Shown: positions 10,588-19,286 of the stretch, in pieces
How the letters are laid out: each line of letters starts with the position of its first letter
How positions within the stretch are numbered: the stretch's first letter is position 1
Notes under the pieces: model-generated
The model's database searches: none
What the model saw: only the letters and a program-made list of their open reading frames with translations
Told to the model about the DNA's origin: nothing
Translations under genes and position numbers: made by a program
DNA from: an uncultured Sulfitobacter sp.
GTDB lineage: Bacteria > Pseudomonadota > Alphaproteobacteria > Rhodobacterales > Rhodobacteraceae
Assembly: GCA_905182645.1 (NCBI GenBank)
Contig: CAJJCJ010000008.1
Span: 62,001-126,000 of the forward strand
Reading direction: 5' to 3'
Length of the DNA stretch: 64,000 nucleotides

Positions 10588-11902
10588 GACATAGGTCGAT
10601 GAGGCGGCTGAAATCCACCGTATCAAGCGTGTCAAATTCGCCTGTTAGTGCTTCAATTTCGTTTGCACGCGACTTACCCAGAACGGGGTCGGCAAATAGG
10701 TGGAATTTTTGCGCTATCTCGGCGTCAGACAGCGGCATATCGGCGTCGCCGCGCGGTGTGCGGGCAGGGGCATCAAATTGCCGCCCACCGCGGGTTTTGA
10801 TGCTGACTGCGGCCCATCGTTTTCCATCGCTGATTTTGGTAAGATTCGGGTCATCGATCAACTGCGTGTTGCGCGAAATACGCAAGATTTCGGGGTCTTG
10901 TAGCGTTGTCACGTCAAGTTCAGTCACCCCGATTTGTCCGCGCACGATCATCGTCGCCACCGGAAAAGCGATCGCATAGGCAAATTCGTCGGGCGTTTGC
11001 GGGGTTTGTCCTGCAAGACGGGTCGCGTTGTGGAAGGTTTGGATATCAACTGAGGCGACGTCGGAATAGTGCAGCTTGTGCTTGCGCATTAGGTCTGCCG
11101 CGCCATCAATTGACGGATGCGCCCATCTGCAGCAGGGATACGGCTTGTAGTGGGTGTCGCTGACGAGCCGCCAGTTGGTGCCCAGATCAGTCCAGAATTT
11201 GGGTGTTTGTTCACACGTCAAAGCAGGCGCACCTGTGAAACCTGCCTTTGCCAAATAGGCCGCCGTGACCCCTGATGGCGCGCCCCAACCAACCCCGTCA
11301 CGCACCATTGTAGGATGATCTATACAGCGCATCATCTGACTACGTGGGCCATGATATTCAGCGATTCCAGCGGCTTGCCGGATGGTGTACATGTCGCAGC
11401 CGAGCCCCTTGGCATAGGCAGTGGCCACGCCAATAGCGGTCCATGCACCGGATGTATGGTAGTCCGCACATGTCGCGTGTTGCGCCAAACCCGCCCGGTA
11501 GGCGACTTCGTAACCCACGGCCAATAGAGTCGCAAATTCCGCGCCTGTGATGTTGCGTCCGTCGGCAAAGGCAAAAAGTGCGGGAAAAATAGCCGAGCCT
11601 GCATGCCCTTTGCAAGGTGACGTGCCGTCGTGAGCATCGACGCTATCGACGGTCATTGCGCCCGCCATTGCGGCGGCTGTGGAACTAACCGGAGTGCCGT
11701 CCATCAAAATGCGTGCGGATGTAGCGCCGGCGCCACCCATTATGGGGGCGACGCTGCGCGCTATCGCCGCCATTTTGGTCGTTCGCCCAATGGCCGCGAC
11801 ACCGATTGTATCAAGTAGCGACCGCCGCAAGACGGTCAACACGTCGCGCGGCAGATCTTGTGGTGTTACGTCGACAGCAAATTGAGCAAAATGCGGTGCC
11901 AT
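10574..11902 (-). CDS. MmgE/PrpD family protein
   Basis: A 442-residue member of the MmgE/PrpD fold, which includes 2-methylcitrate dehydratase, cis-aconitate decarboxylase and less well defined relatives. Supporting text: [31 protein letters not shown] and [17 protein letters not shown] in the helical domain, then [20 protein letters not shown] in the lid domain. Its ATG abuts the stop of mmsB directly, so it is the last gene of the valine-degradation operon. A dehydratase or isomerase acting on a branched-chain intermediate is inferred only from position; no methylcitrate genes are nearby. Family assignment is firm, substrate unknown. Confidence 0.88.
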   Translation of the reverse strand: MAPHFAQFAVDVTPQDLPRDVLTVLRRSLLDTIGVAAIGRTTKMAAIARSVAPIMGGAGATSARILMDGTPVSSTAAAMAGAMTVDSVDAHDGTSPCKGHAGSAIFPALFAFADGRNITGAEFATLLAVGYEVAYRAGLAQHATCADYHTSGAWTAIGVATAYAKGLGCDMYTIRQAAGIAEYHGPRSQMMRCIDHPTMVRDGVGWGAPSGVTAAYLAKAGFTGAPALTCEQTPKFWTDLGTNWRLVSDTHYKPYPCCRWAHPSIDGAADLMRKHKLHYSDVASVDIQTFHNATRLAGQTPQTPDEFAYAIAFPVATMIVRGQIGVTELDVTTLQDPEILRISRNTQLIDDPNLTKISDGKRWAAVSIKTRGGRQFDAPARTPRGDADMPLSDAEIAQKFHLFADPVLGKSRANEIEALTGEFDTLDTVDFSRLIDLCLSHP

Positions 11903-12775
11903 CTAGCTATCCCTGTTTCGCTTTTCAAAGCGCGGTAGCATGGCTGAAAAGTCCTTCCCCATGCCATCTTCGTTGTCGACAAATTGCGTATAGAGAGCAG
12001 TTGCAGCGGCCCCCATTGGGGTATCTGCGTCAGCGGCTTGGGCGGCGAGCTGGCTTAGGTTGAGGTCCTTGAGCATGAGTTCTGCGGCAAAGCCAGGTGC
12101 GTAATCGTTGTCGGCTGGCGACTGAGGCCCAATGCCGGGTGCGGGGCAATATGCGTTCATGGTCCAGCTATATCCTGACGATGTGCTGACAACATCGAAC
12201 ATTGCTCGACGATCAAGTCCGAGTTTATCGGCCAGAACGAACGCCTCACAGGTCGCGATCATTGTGACGCCAAGGATCATGTTGTTGCAAATTTTTGCAG
12301 CTTGCCCGTTGCCTGCTGGGCCACAATGCACGGCTTTTTGTCCCATGATATCAAAAAGCTGTTCGACGGCGGCGAACGCGTTTGCATCGCCACCGGCCAT
12401 GAAAGTTAGTGTTCCGTTGGTGGCCCCACCGATCCCACCTGATACAGGGGCATCGACGGGCATTAGGTGTGCATTTTCAGCGTTTTGCGCGACGATCTTC
12501 GCACTTTCTACATCAACGGTTGAGCAATCAAGATGGACAGCATTGGGCTTCATGACTGGGTGGATTTGGGCTGCGACGGCTTGCAATATTTTCCCATTAG
12601 GCAGCATCGTAATGACGACATCGGCGTCTTTTGCTGCGCTTGCTGCGTCCGAAGCGAGGTTGATCCCATCTGGGCGCGCGATGGTGTCAAACCCAATGAC
12701 GTCGTGCCCCGCGGCCTGAAGGTTGACAGCCATGGGGAGGCCCATGTTTCCTAAACCGATAAATCCAATTCTCAT
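11903..12775 (-). CDS. mmsB: 3-hydroxyisobutyrate dehydrogenase
   Basis: Oxidises 3-hydroxyisobutyrate to methylmalonate semialdehyde with NAD in valine breakdown. The 290-residue protein begins MRIGFIGLGNMGLPMAVNL (Rossmann GxGxxG), has the substrate loop DAPVSGGIGGATNGTLTFMAGG, and the catalytic-lysine segment GNGQAAKICNNMILG (about residues 160-174). The start overlaps the stop of the upstream hydrolase gene by 4 bases. The product of this enzyme is the substrate of MmsA, encoded 3.6 kb upstream on the same strand. Length and motifs are normal. Confidence 0.95.
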   Translation of the reverse strand: MRIGFIGLGNMGLPMAVNLQAAGHDVIGFDTIARPDGINLASDAASAAKDADVVITMLPNGKILQAVAAQIHPVMKPNAVHLDCSTVDVESAKIVAQNAENAHLMPVDAPVSGGIGGATNGTLTFMAGGDANAFAAVEQLFDIMGQKAVHCGPAGNGQAAKICNNMILGVTMIATCEAFVLADKLGLDRRAMFDVVSTSSGYSWTMNAYCPAPGIGPQSPADNDYAPGFAAELMLKDLNLSQLAAQAADADTPMGAAATALYTQFVDNEDGMGKDFSAMLPRFEKRNRDS

Positions 12776-13779
12776 GGCGTTTCTCCTGTCACTTCAAATG
12801 CGTCTGACCCAAGTGGGGCAATCATGTTGGTCACGGCAGCGTCTGTCAAAGCCTGCCAGCGTGGTTTGCGATCTTTGTCGATGATTGCTGCGCGGATGCC
12901 CTCGATGAAGTCAGAATGTTCGACGGCGCGGTGCGTGAAGCGGTATTCTTGGGCCAAGGCGCCATTGATCGTGCCATCTTTACGGGCGCGGTTGATCAAG
13001 ATTACGCCGCAGGCCATCCCGAGTGGGGAATTCCGGTATAGTGGTTTTTGCATGTCTGCGTCCAACGGACCTAACTGGATGTCGGATAGGTTATCGGCTG
13101 CAAAGGCCGCGTCGATAGCCGCTTGCTTGTCTGCTAGCGGCGCAGGTGGTGAGGCGTATTTGGGCAGGGCGGCAATGTCGCCTGTATGTGCAAGCGTAGA
13201 CTTTATGTCATCCCAATATTGTTGCGGGATGAAGTGGTCAGCGAAACTTGCGAAAATGGCGTCTCCAGCGGACATACGTGCACCGGTTAAACCAAGGTAG
13301 GTGCCGGTAAAACCGGGCGCGCGCGCAAGCAAGTAGGTTCCGCCGACGTCAGGGACCAAGCCGATGGTGCATTCCGGCATCGCAACTTGCGAGTTTTCGC
13401 AAACAACCCGGTGACTTGCGTGGCACCCAACGCCCACACCTCCGCCCATAGTGAACCCATGCAGGAAGGTCGCGATGGGCTTGGGATAATGGGCCAGTTT
13501 GCTGTTGAGCCGGTATTCGTCGCGCCAAAATTTGCGTCCATAATCCAGATCGCCGTTTTGCCCGCTGGCATACATGTCAGCGATATCGCCGCCGGAACAA
13601 AAAGCGCGCTCGCCAGCGCCGTCGATGATGATCAGTTTGACAGCATCGTCGCGGCGCCAACCGTCGATTGCGTTTTCAATCGCGAGGCACATATCCCATG
13701 TCAGCGCATTAAGCGCTTGAGGGCGGTTAAGCGTGATGTGGCCAGCATGGCCGTCAGTTCGGATAAGGATATCGGTCAT
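12772..13779 (-). CDS. 3-hydroxyisobutyryl-CoA hydrolase (enoyl-CoA hydratase family)
   Basis: A 335-residue crotonase-fold protein. It has the oxyanion-hole segment AFCSGGDIADMYASG and the long-form motifs FTMGGGVGVGCHASHRVVCE and MPECTIGLVPDVGGTYLLARAPG, which set 3-hydroxyisobutyryl-CoA hydrolases apart from ordinary enoyl-CoA hydratases of about 260 residues. It would release 3-hydroxyisobutyrate for MmsB. The gene overlaps the upstream acyl-CoA dehydrogenase and the downstream mmsB by 4 bases each, so the three are surely co-translated. Operon logic and length agree; an ordinary hydratase role is the alternative. Confidence 0.9.
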   Translation of the reverse strand: MTDILIRTDGHAGHITLNRPQALNALTWDMCLAIENAIDGWRRDDAVKLIIIDGAGERAFCSGGDIADMYASGQNGDLDYGRKFWRDEYRLNSKLAHYPKPIATFLHGFTMGGGVGVGCHASHRVVCENSQVAMPECTIGLVPDVGGTYLLARAPGFTGTYLGLTGARMSAGDAIFASFADHFIPQQYWDDIKSTLAHTGDIAALPKYASPPAPLADKQAAIDAAFAADNLSDIQLGPLDADMQKPLYRNSPLGMACGVILINRARKDGTINGALAQEYRFTHRAVEHSDFIEGIRAAIIDKDRKPRWQALTDAAVTNMIAPLGSDAFEVTGETP

Positions 13780-14912
13780 TTCATCATGTGCCGTGCAGTG
13801 ATGACGCGCATGATTTCGTTGGTGCCTTCAAGGATTTGATGGACCCGCAGGTCGCGCACGATCTTTTCAATCCCGTAATCAGCCAGATAGCCATAGCCGC
13901 CGTGCAATTGCAGGCATTGGTCGGCTGTTCGGCTGCCAACTTCGGTGCAAAGTTTTTTCGCCATGGCGCAAAAGGCGGATGCATCATGTGCGCCAGTGTC
14001 TAATTTCCATGCCGCTTGCCGCAGGAACGTGCGCGCAGATTCCATTTCAATCTGCATGTCAGCAAGTCGGAATTGTAACCCTTGGAATTGGTTGATTGAT
14101 TTCCCAAATGCCTTGCGTTCGCTCATGTATGTGATGGTTTGGTTGAGTGCAGATTGCGCAGCACCAAGTGAACACGCGGAAATGTTTAGGCGACCTCCAT
14201 CCAGCCCCATCATCGCATAAGTGAAACCTTTTCCGGCGTCGCCAAGTAAATTTTCGGCCGGAATGTTCAAATTATCCAACTGTACTTGGCGTGTTGGTTG
14301 CGATCGCCATCCCATTTTGTCTTCTAATCCGCCAAAAGACAGGCCGTCTGTGCCGTCGTCGATGAGAAATGCGCTGATGCCTTTTGAGCCTACTTCGCCA
14401 GTGCGCGCCATGACAATATAGGCGTCCGAATAGCCGCCGCCTGAAATGAATGCTTTGGTTCCAGTCAGGCTGAAACCCGCGTTTGTTCGGTCCGCGCGGG
14501 TTTTTAGGGCCGCTGCATCTGATCCTGATCCGGGCTCGGTAAGGCAGTAAGACAGGACGGTTTCCATCGTCAGGGCTTTGGGTAGAATTCTATCACGCAA
14601 GGCGTCTGTGCCGAAACTGTCGATCATTTTGGCGCACATATTGTGGATCGACAGAAATGCCGCGACTGAGGCGCAGGACATCGATAATGCCTCGAACACC
14701 AATGTCGCATCGAGGCGGCTTAAGCCCGTCCCACCGTTTTCTTCGGATACATATAGCCCGCCAAAGCCAAGTTCAGCGATTTGCGGCCAAAGGGTTTTGG
14801 GAATGACCTCGTCTTTTTCCCACTGTCGCGCAAATGGGGCGATATGTTTGGCACCAAATGCATGGGCCATGTCAAATATGGCAGTCTGTTCTTCGGAGAG
14901 GGCAAAATCCAT
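13776..14912 (-). CDS. acyl-CoA dehydrogenase, probably isobutyryl-CoA dehydrogenase
   Basis: A 378-residue FAD-dependent acyl-CoA dehydrogenase. Visible blocks: YCLTEPGSGSDAAALKTRA and GTKAFISGGGYSDAYIVMARTG in the flavin-binding middle domain, and QCLQLHGGYGYLADYGIEKI followed by VHQILEGTNEIMR, whose Glu is the catalytic base in the short- and branched-chain members. It is first in the operon followed by the hydrolase and mmsB; together these cover isobutyryl-CoA to methylmalonate semialdehyde apart from the hydration step. The isobutyryl-CoA specificity is inferred from this context. The electron acceptor would be ETF. Confidence 0.9.
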   Translation of the reverse strand: MDFALSEEQTAIFDMAHAFGAKHIAPFARQWEKDEVIPKTLWPQIAELGFGGLYVSEENGGTGLSRLDATLVFEALSMSCASVAAFLSIHNMCAKMIDSFGTDALRDRILPKALTMETVLSYCLTEPGSGSDAAALKTRADRTNAGFSLTGTKAFISGGGYSDAYIVMARTGEVGSKGISAFLIDDGTDGLSFGGLEDKMGWRSQPTRQVQLDNLNIPAENLLGDAGKGFTYAMMGLDGGRLNISACSLGAAQSALNQTITYMSERKAFGKSINQFQGLQFRLADMQIEMESARTFLRQAAWKLDTGAHDASAFCAMAKKLCTEVGSRTADQCLQLHGGYGYLADYGIEKIVRDLRVHQILEGTNEIMRVITARHMMK

Positions 14913-14987
14913 TGGGGCACCTTTGTCGGAAATGAACGCTTGTTCAAATAGTAGTCCTGCAATCGGCCCACGTCACGCGAAAACGCG

Positions 14988-15015
14988 AAAGGCCCACCAA
15001 ATTGGTGGGCCTTTT
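14988..15015. terminator. intrinsic terminator, bidirectional
   Basis: AAAGGCCCACCAA (14988-15000) and its exact complement TTGGTGGGCCTTT (15002-15014) form a 13-base-pair hairpin flanked by A and T runs. It ends the cupredoxin transcript on the minus strand and separates it from the acyl-CoA dehydrogenase operon. Confidence 0.85.
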
Positions 15016-15038
15016 AAACGTGGAATGGACATTTTGTC

Positions 15039-15383
15039 TTAGGTAATCGTGATCGTGCCGCGCATGTTGCGATGTGGTGTGCACCGGTAGCCAAATTGGC
15101 CTGCGTCACCGAAAGTTAAGGTCGCAGTGTCACCAGTGGCCAAAAGCCCGGTATCAAAAGCGCCACCCAGATCGGTTGCAGAGTGCCGCGGGCGGTCTTC
15201 GTTTACCCATGTGACACTGTCGCCAGCTTTGATCGTAATATCGGCGGGCGTGAACTTCATGCTTTTGATCACAACTGTATGTGTGGTGGTGTGGCTGTCA
15301 GCGCGGGCCATTGCGGCAGTCAGTGGCAGTGCTACAAACGCGGCGCCAAGGAGAAGCGCGTCACGGCGTGTTGGATGTGTCAT
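15039..15383 (-). CDS. periplasmic cupredoxin (type 1 copper protein) with Tat signal
   Basis: A 114-residue protein with a twin-arginine signal (PTRRDALLLGA, cleavage probably after MARA around residue 28). The mature part is a plastocyanin/pseudoazurin-like fold: His67 (RPRHSAT), Cys101, His104 and Met107 (YRCTPHRNM) supply a complete type 1 copper site. Such proteins carry single electrons in the periplasm. It lies between mmsA and the acyl-CoA dehydrogenase operon on the same strand and has its own strong terminator; a link with valine breakdown is not evident. Amicyanin, pseudoazurin and related types cannot be told apart from this reading. Confidence 0.88.
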   Translation of the reverse strand: MTHPTRRDALLLGAAFVALPLTAAMARADSHTTTHTVVIKSMKFTPADITIKAGDSVTWVNEDRPRHSATDLGGAFDTGLLATGDTATLTFGDAGQFGYRCTPHRNMRGTITIT

Positions 15384-15488
15384 GGATTGATCCTGTTACA
15401 GTTGTTGCAGCCCGTTCTGGTCTGCCTTCACTGACAGTCACGCAGGGCGAATGAATTAGTTTCACCCGCCCAGCGATTATTTGCAAAT

Positions 15489-16988
15489 TTAGTCCATTGC
15501 TTTGAAGTTGAACTCGCCGCCTTGGCGAATACCAGATGGCCAGCGCGACGTGATCGTTTTGGTCCGTGTGTAGAACTTAAACGCGTCCGGACCATGCTGA
15601 TTGAGATCGCCAAAGGCTGATTTTTTCCAACCACCAAAGGTGTGATAGGCCAATGGCACAGGGATTGGCACGTTGATGCCGACCATGCCGATGTTGATCC
15701 GGTTCGCGAAATCACGCGCCGTGTCGCCATCGCGCGTATAGATCGCGGTGCCGTTGCCGTATTCGTGATCCATTGCGAGGCCAAGCGCCTCTTCATAGGT
15801 TTCAGCGCGTACGCAGACCAAGACAGGTCCAAAGATTTCTTTGGTGTAAATGTCCATGACTTTGGTCGCGTGGTCAAACAGGTGCGGTCCAACAAAGAAG
15901 CCATCTTCGTAACCCTGCAGGTTAAAGTCGCGACCGTCGACGACCAGTTCAGCGCCTTGATCTACGCCTGTTTCAACCAGTCTAAGGATGTTTGCCTTGG
16001 CTGCTGCTGTTACAACAGGGCCATAGTCCGCGTCGCTACCTGCTGTGTAAGGGCCTACCTTAAGGCTCTCGATGCGCGGGATCAGCTTTTCGATCAGCTT
16101 GTCGGCGGTATCTTTGCCAACAGGCACAGCAACTGAGATAGCCATGCAGCGTTCGCCAGCAGCACCATAGCCTGCACCGATCAATGCGTCGGCGGCTTGG
16201 TCGAGATCCGCGTCAGGCATGATGATCATGTGGTTTTTCGCGCCGCCAAAGCACTGCACGCGCTTGCCGTTGGCGCAGCCGCGCCCATAGATGTATTCCG
16301 CGATTGGTGTGGACCCAACGAAGCCGATTGATTGGATAACGTCGTGAGCGATTATCGCATCGACGGCTTCTTTGTCACCGTTGACGACTTGCAGGATGCC
16401 TTTAGGCAAGCCGGCTTGTTCCATCAGTTCGGCCAGCATCAGCGGAACGGATGGATCACGCTCGGATGGTTTAAGGATAAATGCGTTGCCGCAAGCAATG
16501 GCTGGCGCGAACATCCACATTGGGATCATCGCTGGAAAGTTGAACGGCGTTACGCCTGCACAGACGCCAAGCGCTTGGCGCATGGAATACATGTCGATGC
16601 CGGGGCCTGCGCTGTCGGTGAAATCACCTTTGAGCAGTTCAGGCGCGCCGACGCAGTATTCGACGACTTCAAGGCCGCGCTGCACGTCGCCTGCCGCATC
16701 GGGAAGGGTTTTGCCGTGTTCACGTGACAAGGCCTCTGCCAGACGGTCCATGTTGTCGTTTAGAAGGGCCACGAATTTCATCATGACGCGGGCGCGGCGC
16801 TGTGGATTGGTTGCGGCCCACGCAGGTTGCGCTGCGCTTGCGGCTTGCACAGCAATGTCCATTTCAGCGGCGCTTGCGAGCGGCACTTTGGCCTGCACTT
16901 CGCCTGTGGCTGGATTGTAGACGTCTGCGAAACGGCCAGATGTGCCTTTGACGTGTTCGCCGTTGATGTAATGGGTCAGTTCTTGCAT
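15489..16988 (-). CDS. mmsA: CoA-acylating methylmalonate-semialdehyde dehydrogenase
   Basis: Converts methylmalonate semialdehyde to propionyl-CoA with NAD and CoA, the last step of distal valine degradation; it also acts on malonate semialdehyde. The 499-residue protein has the aldehyde-dehydrogenase fold: TPFNFPAMIPMWMFAPAIACGNAF, the NAD-site IGFVGSTPIAEYIY, and the catalytic cysteine in GAAGERCMAISVAV (about residue 285). It is followed by the family-typical GPVLVCVRAETYEEAL and FGGWKKSAFGDLNQHG. A LysR gene is divergently arranged 99 bases away and is the likely regulator. Confidence 0.95.
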   Translation of the reverse strand: MQELTHYINGEHVKGTSGRFADVYNPATGEVQAKVPLASAAEMDIAVQAASAAQPAWAATNPQRRARVMMKFVALLNDNMDRLAEALSREHGKTLPDAAGDVQRGLEVVEYCVGAPELLKGDFTDSAGPGIDMYSMRQALGVCAGVTPFNFPAMIPMWMFAPAIACGNAFILKPSERDPSVPLMLAELMEQAGLPKGILQVVNGDKEAVDAIIAHDVIQSIGFVGSTPIAEYIYGRGCANGKRVQCFGGAKNHMIIMPDADLDQAADALIGAGYGAAGERCMAISVAVPVGKDTADKLIEKLIPRIESLKVGPYTAGSDADYGPVVTAAAKANILRLVETGVDQGAELVVDGRDFNLQGYEDGFFVGPHLFDHATKVMDIYTKEIFGPVLVCVRAETYEEALGLAMDHEYGNGTAIYTRDGDTARDFANRINIGMVGINVPIPVPLAYHTFGGWKKSAFGDLNQHGPDAFKFYTRTKTITSRWPSGIRQGGEFNFKAMD

Positions 16989-17087
16989 GGGAGTCCCTCC
17001 TGAGATTTACAGCACCTTACCCTTGCGGTTTTGTCTGTAAAAGCGCCAATATACCAAAATCATTTTGCAAAAATGTAAGGACGAAAC

Positions 17088-17984
17088 ATGAACTGGGATG
17101 ATATGCGGGTATTCTTGGCTGTTGCGCGGGCCGAAGGTCTGACTGCCGCGGCACCTGTTTTAAAGATGGACCCCGCGACGTTGGGCCGCCGTGTGGCACG
17201 TTTGGAAACGGCAATTGGCGCTGCGTTGTTCGTGAAATCGCCGCAAGGATACGCGTTGACTGATCTGGGTGTGCAAATGCGCGACCGCGCGGCAGAGGCT
17301 GAAGTTGCGTTTAGCTTGGCCGTCGATGCAGGGCAGGGTGCGGCGACACTGTTAGGCCAAATCCGTATTGGCGCGCCAGATGGGGCTGCGAATTTTCTTT
17401 TGCCGCAGGTTTGTGCCGACATTCAGCGCGCGAATCCAAACTTGGAGGTGCAGATATTGGCATTGCCGCGCGTCGTGAACCTGTCGCGCCGCGAGGCTGA
17501 TATGGCGATCACTGTCAGCCCACCTGCCGCGGGGCGGCTGACAGTTCAAAAGGTGACCGATTACCAGCTGCATTTGGCGACGCGGCGCGATGCATCGCCT
17601 GTGCGATCATTGGCGGACATTAAGGGGCGCGCAGTGGTTGGGTACATTCCGGACATGATTTTTGACAAGGAATTGGACTATCTTGGTGATATGGGACAAG
17701 CGGGCGTGCAGCTTGCGTCAAATTCGGTGGCTGTGCAGATGCAAATGCTGCGGCGGTCTGGCATCGGAATCGTGCATGACTTTGCCTTGCCAAGCGTGCC
17801 TGAATTGACCCGTGTCTTGACCGATGATGTCGCTTTGCTGCGATCATTCTACCTTGTGCGTCATACGTCGGATCGGCAGTCAGAGCGGCTGTCTCGGTTC
17901 GCGACTGCCCTTATGGCTGGACTTAAAACGCAGGTAGCAACCTTAGAGGTCGCTGCTGCCTTGACAGACGCGCATGTGATTTGA
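17088..17984 (+). CDS. LysR-family transcriptional regulator divergent from mmsA
   Basis: A 298-residue LysR regulator beginning MNWDDMRVFLAVARAEGLTAAAPVLKMD, with the winged helix-turn-helix in the first 65 residues (PATLGRRVARLETAIGAALF) and a substrate-binding domain following. The start codon lies 99 bases from the divergent mmsA start, the classic LysR arrangement, so control of mmsA and of itself is inferred. The inducer is unknown; a valine or isobutyrate intermediate would fit. No clear T-N11-A box was identified. Confidence 0.87.
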   Translation: MNWDDMRVFLAVARAEGLTAAAPVLKMDPATLGRRVARLETAIGAALFVKSPQGYALTDLGVQMRDRAAEAEVAFSLAVDAGQGAATLLGQIRIGAPDGAANFLLPQVCADIQRANPNLEVQILALPRVVNLSRREADMAITVSPPAAGRLTVQKVTDYQLHLATRRDASPVRSLADIKGRAVVGYIPDMIFDKELDYLGDMGQAGVQLASNSVAVQMQMLRRSGIGIVHDFALPSVPELTRVLTDDVALLRSFYLVRHTSDRQSERLSRFATALMAGLKTQVATLEVAAALTDAHVI

Positions 17985-18023
17985 CAGACTTAACACTCGG
18001 ACTATCGCCAAAGGAGCGTGCTG

Positions 18024-18458
18024 ATGATTGTTTCCCAGATTTTAAAAGCCAAGGCCGATGTTGGTGTGATTGCTGTAAAACCGGGGTCTTCGGTGTCCGA
18101 AGCCGTTGCTATCTTATCAGAAAAACGTATCGGCACCTTAGTTGTGTCCAAAAGCGCCGGATCGCTGGATGGCATTCTGTCCGAGCGCGACATCGTGCGC
18201 GAACTGGGCCGTAACGGCGTGGCGTTAATGGCAGAGCCAGTGTCCAAGATTATGACGTCGAAATTAGTCACTTGCACGCCAGCAGACACCGCGGACAGCG
18301 TACTTGAGATGATGACAGCAGGCCGGTTTCGCCACATGCCCGTTCTGGACGATGGTGCCATGGTCGGACTGATTTCAATTGGCGATGTGGTTAAGGCACG
18401 CCTGTCAGAACTGTCGATGGAAAAAGACGCGTTGCAAGGCATGATCATGGGTCACTGA
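18024..18458 (+). CDS. two-CBS-domain protein
   Basis: AAGGAG at 18011-18016 is well placed for ATG 18024; an in-frame GTG at 18018 is too close. The 144-residue protein is a tandem pair of CBS domains: the first around SVSEAVAILSEKRIGTLVV and GILSERDIVRELG, the second around VSKIMTSKLVTCTPADTADSVLEMM and HMPVLDDGAMVGLISIGDVV. Stand-alone CBS pairs of this size bind adenine nucleotides and act as energy sensors; the partner is unknown. It lies 62 bases upstream of coaD on the same strand. Confidence 0.88.
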   Translation: MIVSQILKAKADVGVIAVKPGSSVSEAVAILSEKRIGTLVVSKSAGSLDGILSERDIVRELGRNGVALMAEPVSKIMTSKLVTCTPADTADSVLEMMTAGRFRHMPVLDDGAMVGLISIGDVVKARLSELSMEKDALQGMIMGH

Positions 18459-18520
18459 CCCTTGCAATCTTAGGCGCAATAATGTTGCGTGCCAATAGTG
18501 ATTTGAACATGAGGTATGCC

Positions 18521-19015
18521 ATGCGCGTTGGACTCTATCCGGGCACTTTTGATCCTGTGACGAACGGGCATTTGGACATTATTCGCCGCAGTTGCACGCT
18601 TGTTGATCGGCTTGTGATTGGTGTTGCCATTAACCGCGATAAGGGCCCGTTGTTTAGCCTTGAAGAACGTGTTGCGATGGTTGAGGCCGAGTGTGTCCCG
18701 CTTGGCGCGGAGGTGGGTTGCGAAGTTGTTGTGCACCCATTTGAGAATCTTCTGATCGGCTGTGCCCGCGATGTGGGCGCGTCAGTGATAATTCGTGGCC
18801 TACGTGCTGTAGCCGACTTTGAGTATGAATTTCAAATGGTTGGTATGAACCGGTCGATGGATAATTCCATCGAGACCGTGTTCTTGATGGCTGATGCTAA
18901 GAACCAAGCGATTGCGTCAAAGCTGGTCAAGGAAATCGCCCGTCTTGATGGCGACGTGACAAAATTTGTCCCCGCCGCCGTCGTCAATGCATTGCACGAA
19001 AAGTTGCGCGCTTAG
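18521..19015 (+). CDS. coaD: phosphopantetheine adenylyltransferase
   Basis: Joins ATP and 4'-phosphopantetheine to dephospho-CoA, the penultimate step of CoA synthesis. ATG 18521 with GAGG at 18511-18514 gives the family start MRVGLYPGTFDPVTNGHLDIIRR, which contains the nucleotidyltransferase TxGH motif (TNGH). Further family text is VVHPFENLL, VIIRGLRAVADFEYEFQMVGMNR and EIARLDGDVTKFVPAAV. The 164-residue length is normal. A longer frame opens at 18482 but lacks a ribosome binding site. Confidence 0.95.
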   Translation: MRVGLYPGTFDPVTNGHLDIIRRSCTLVDRLVIGVAINRDKGPLFSLEERVAMVEAECVPLGAEVGCEVVVHPFENLLIGCARDVGASVIIRGLRAVADFEYEFQMVGMNRSMDNSIETVFLMADAKNQAIASKLVKEIARLDGDVTKFVPAAVVNALHEKLRA

Positions 19016-19254
19016 CTATATGCGCAGATGCTTGTGATACGCGCGACGTCTGCGCGTGAGACAGCAGCTTTTACAGTCATCTGTGTTTTTTGTGTAGGTG
19101 TGGTCATTGTTGTGATGATTTTGTTGAGCAGTGTCATGGTGCGGCCCCTTCGGGTTTTAAGTTTGCGTAATCTGCCTTGCGCGTATGCCCAGATCCGCTG
19201 TCCGACAATTGCCCATTGATCCAACCCGCGTTGCGCTGAATGCATAGCTTACCC

Positions 19255-19275
19255 GGCGTCTTTGTGAGAGACGCC
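19255..19275. terminator. weak hairpin between coaD and gap
   Basis: GGCGTCT (19255-19261) pairs with AGACGCC (19269-19275) around a 7-base loop, just beyond the 3' end of the minus-strand gap gene. There is no T-tract, so it may only stabilise the 3' end. The rest of the 19016-19286 gap shows no convincing gene. Confidence 0.35.
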
Positions 19276-19286
19276 AGCTACCAATT

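Noticed and set aside
19012-19245. Minus-strand 77-codon frame between coaD and gap
   Set aside because: It overlaps the coaD stop, has low complexity (Thr/Lys/Arg) and no family resemblance; the internal start with a weak AAGGGG is not convincing.
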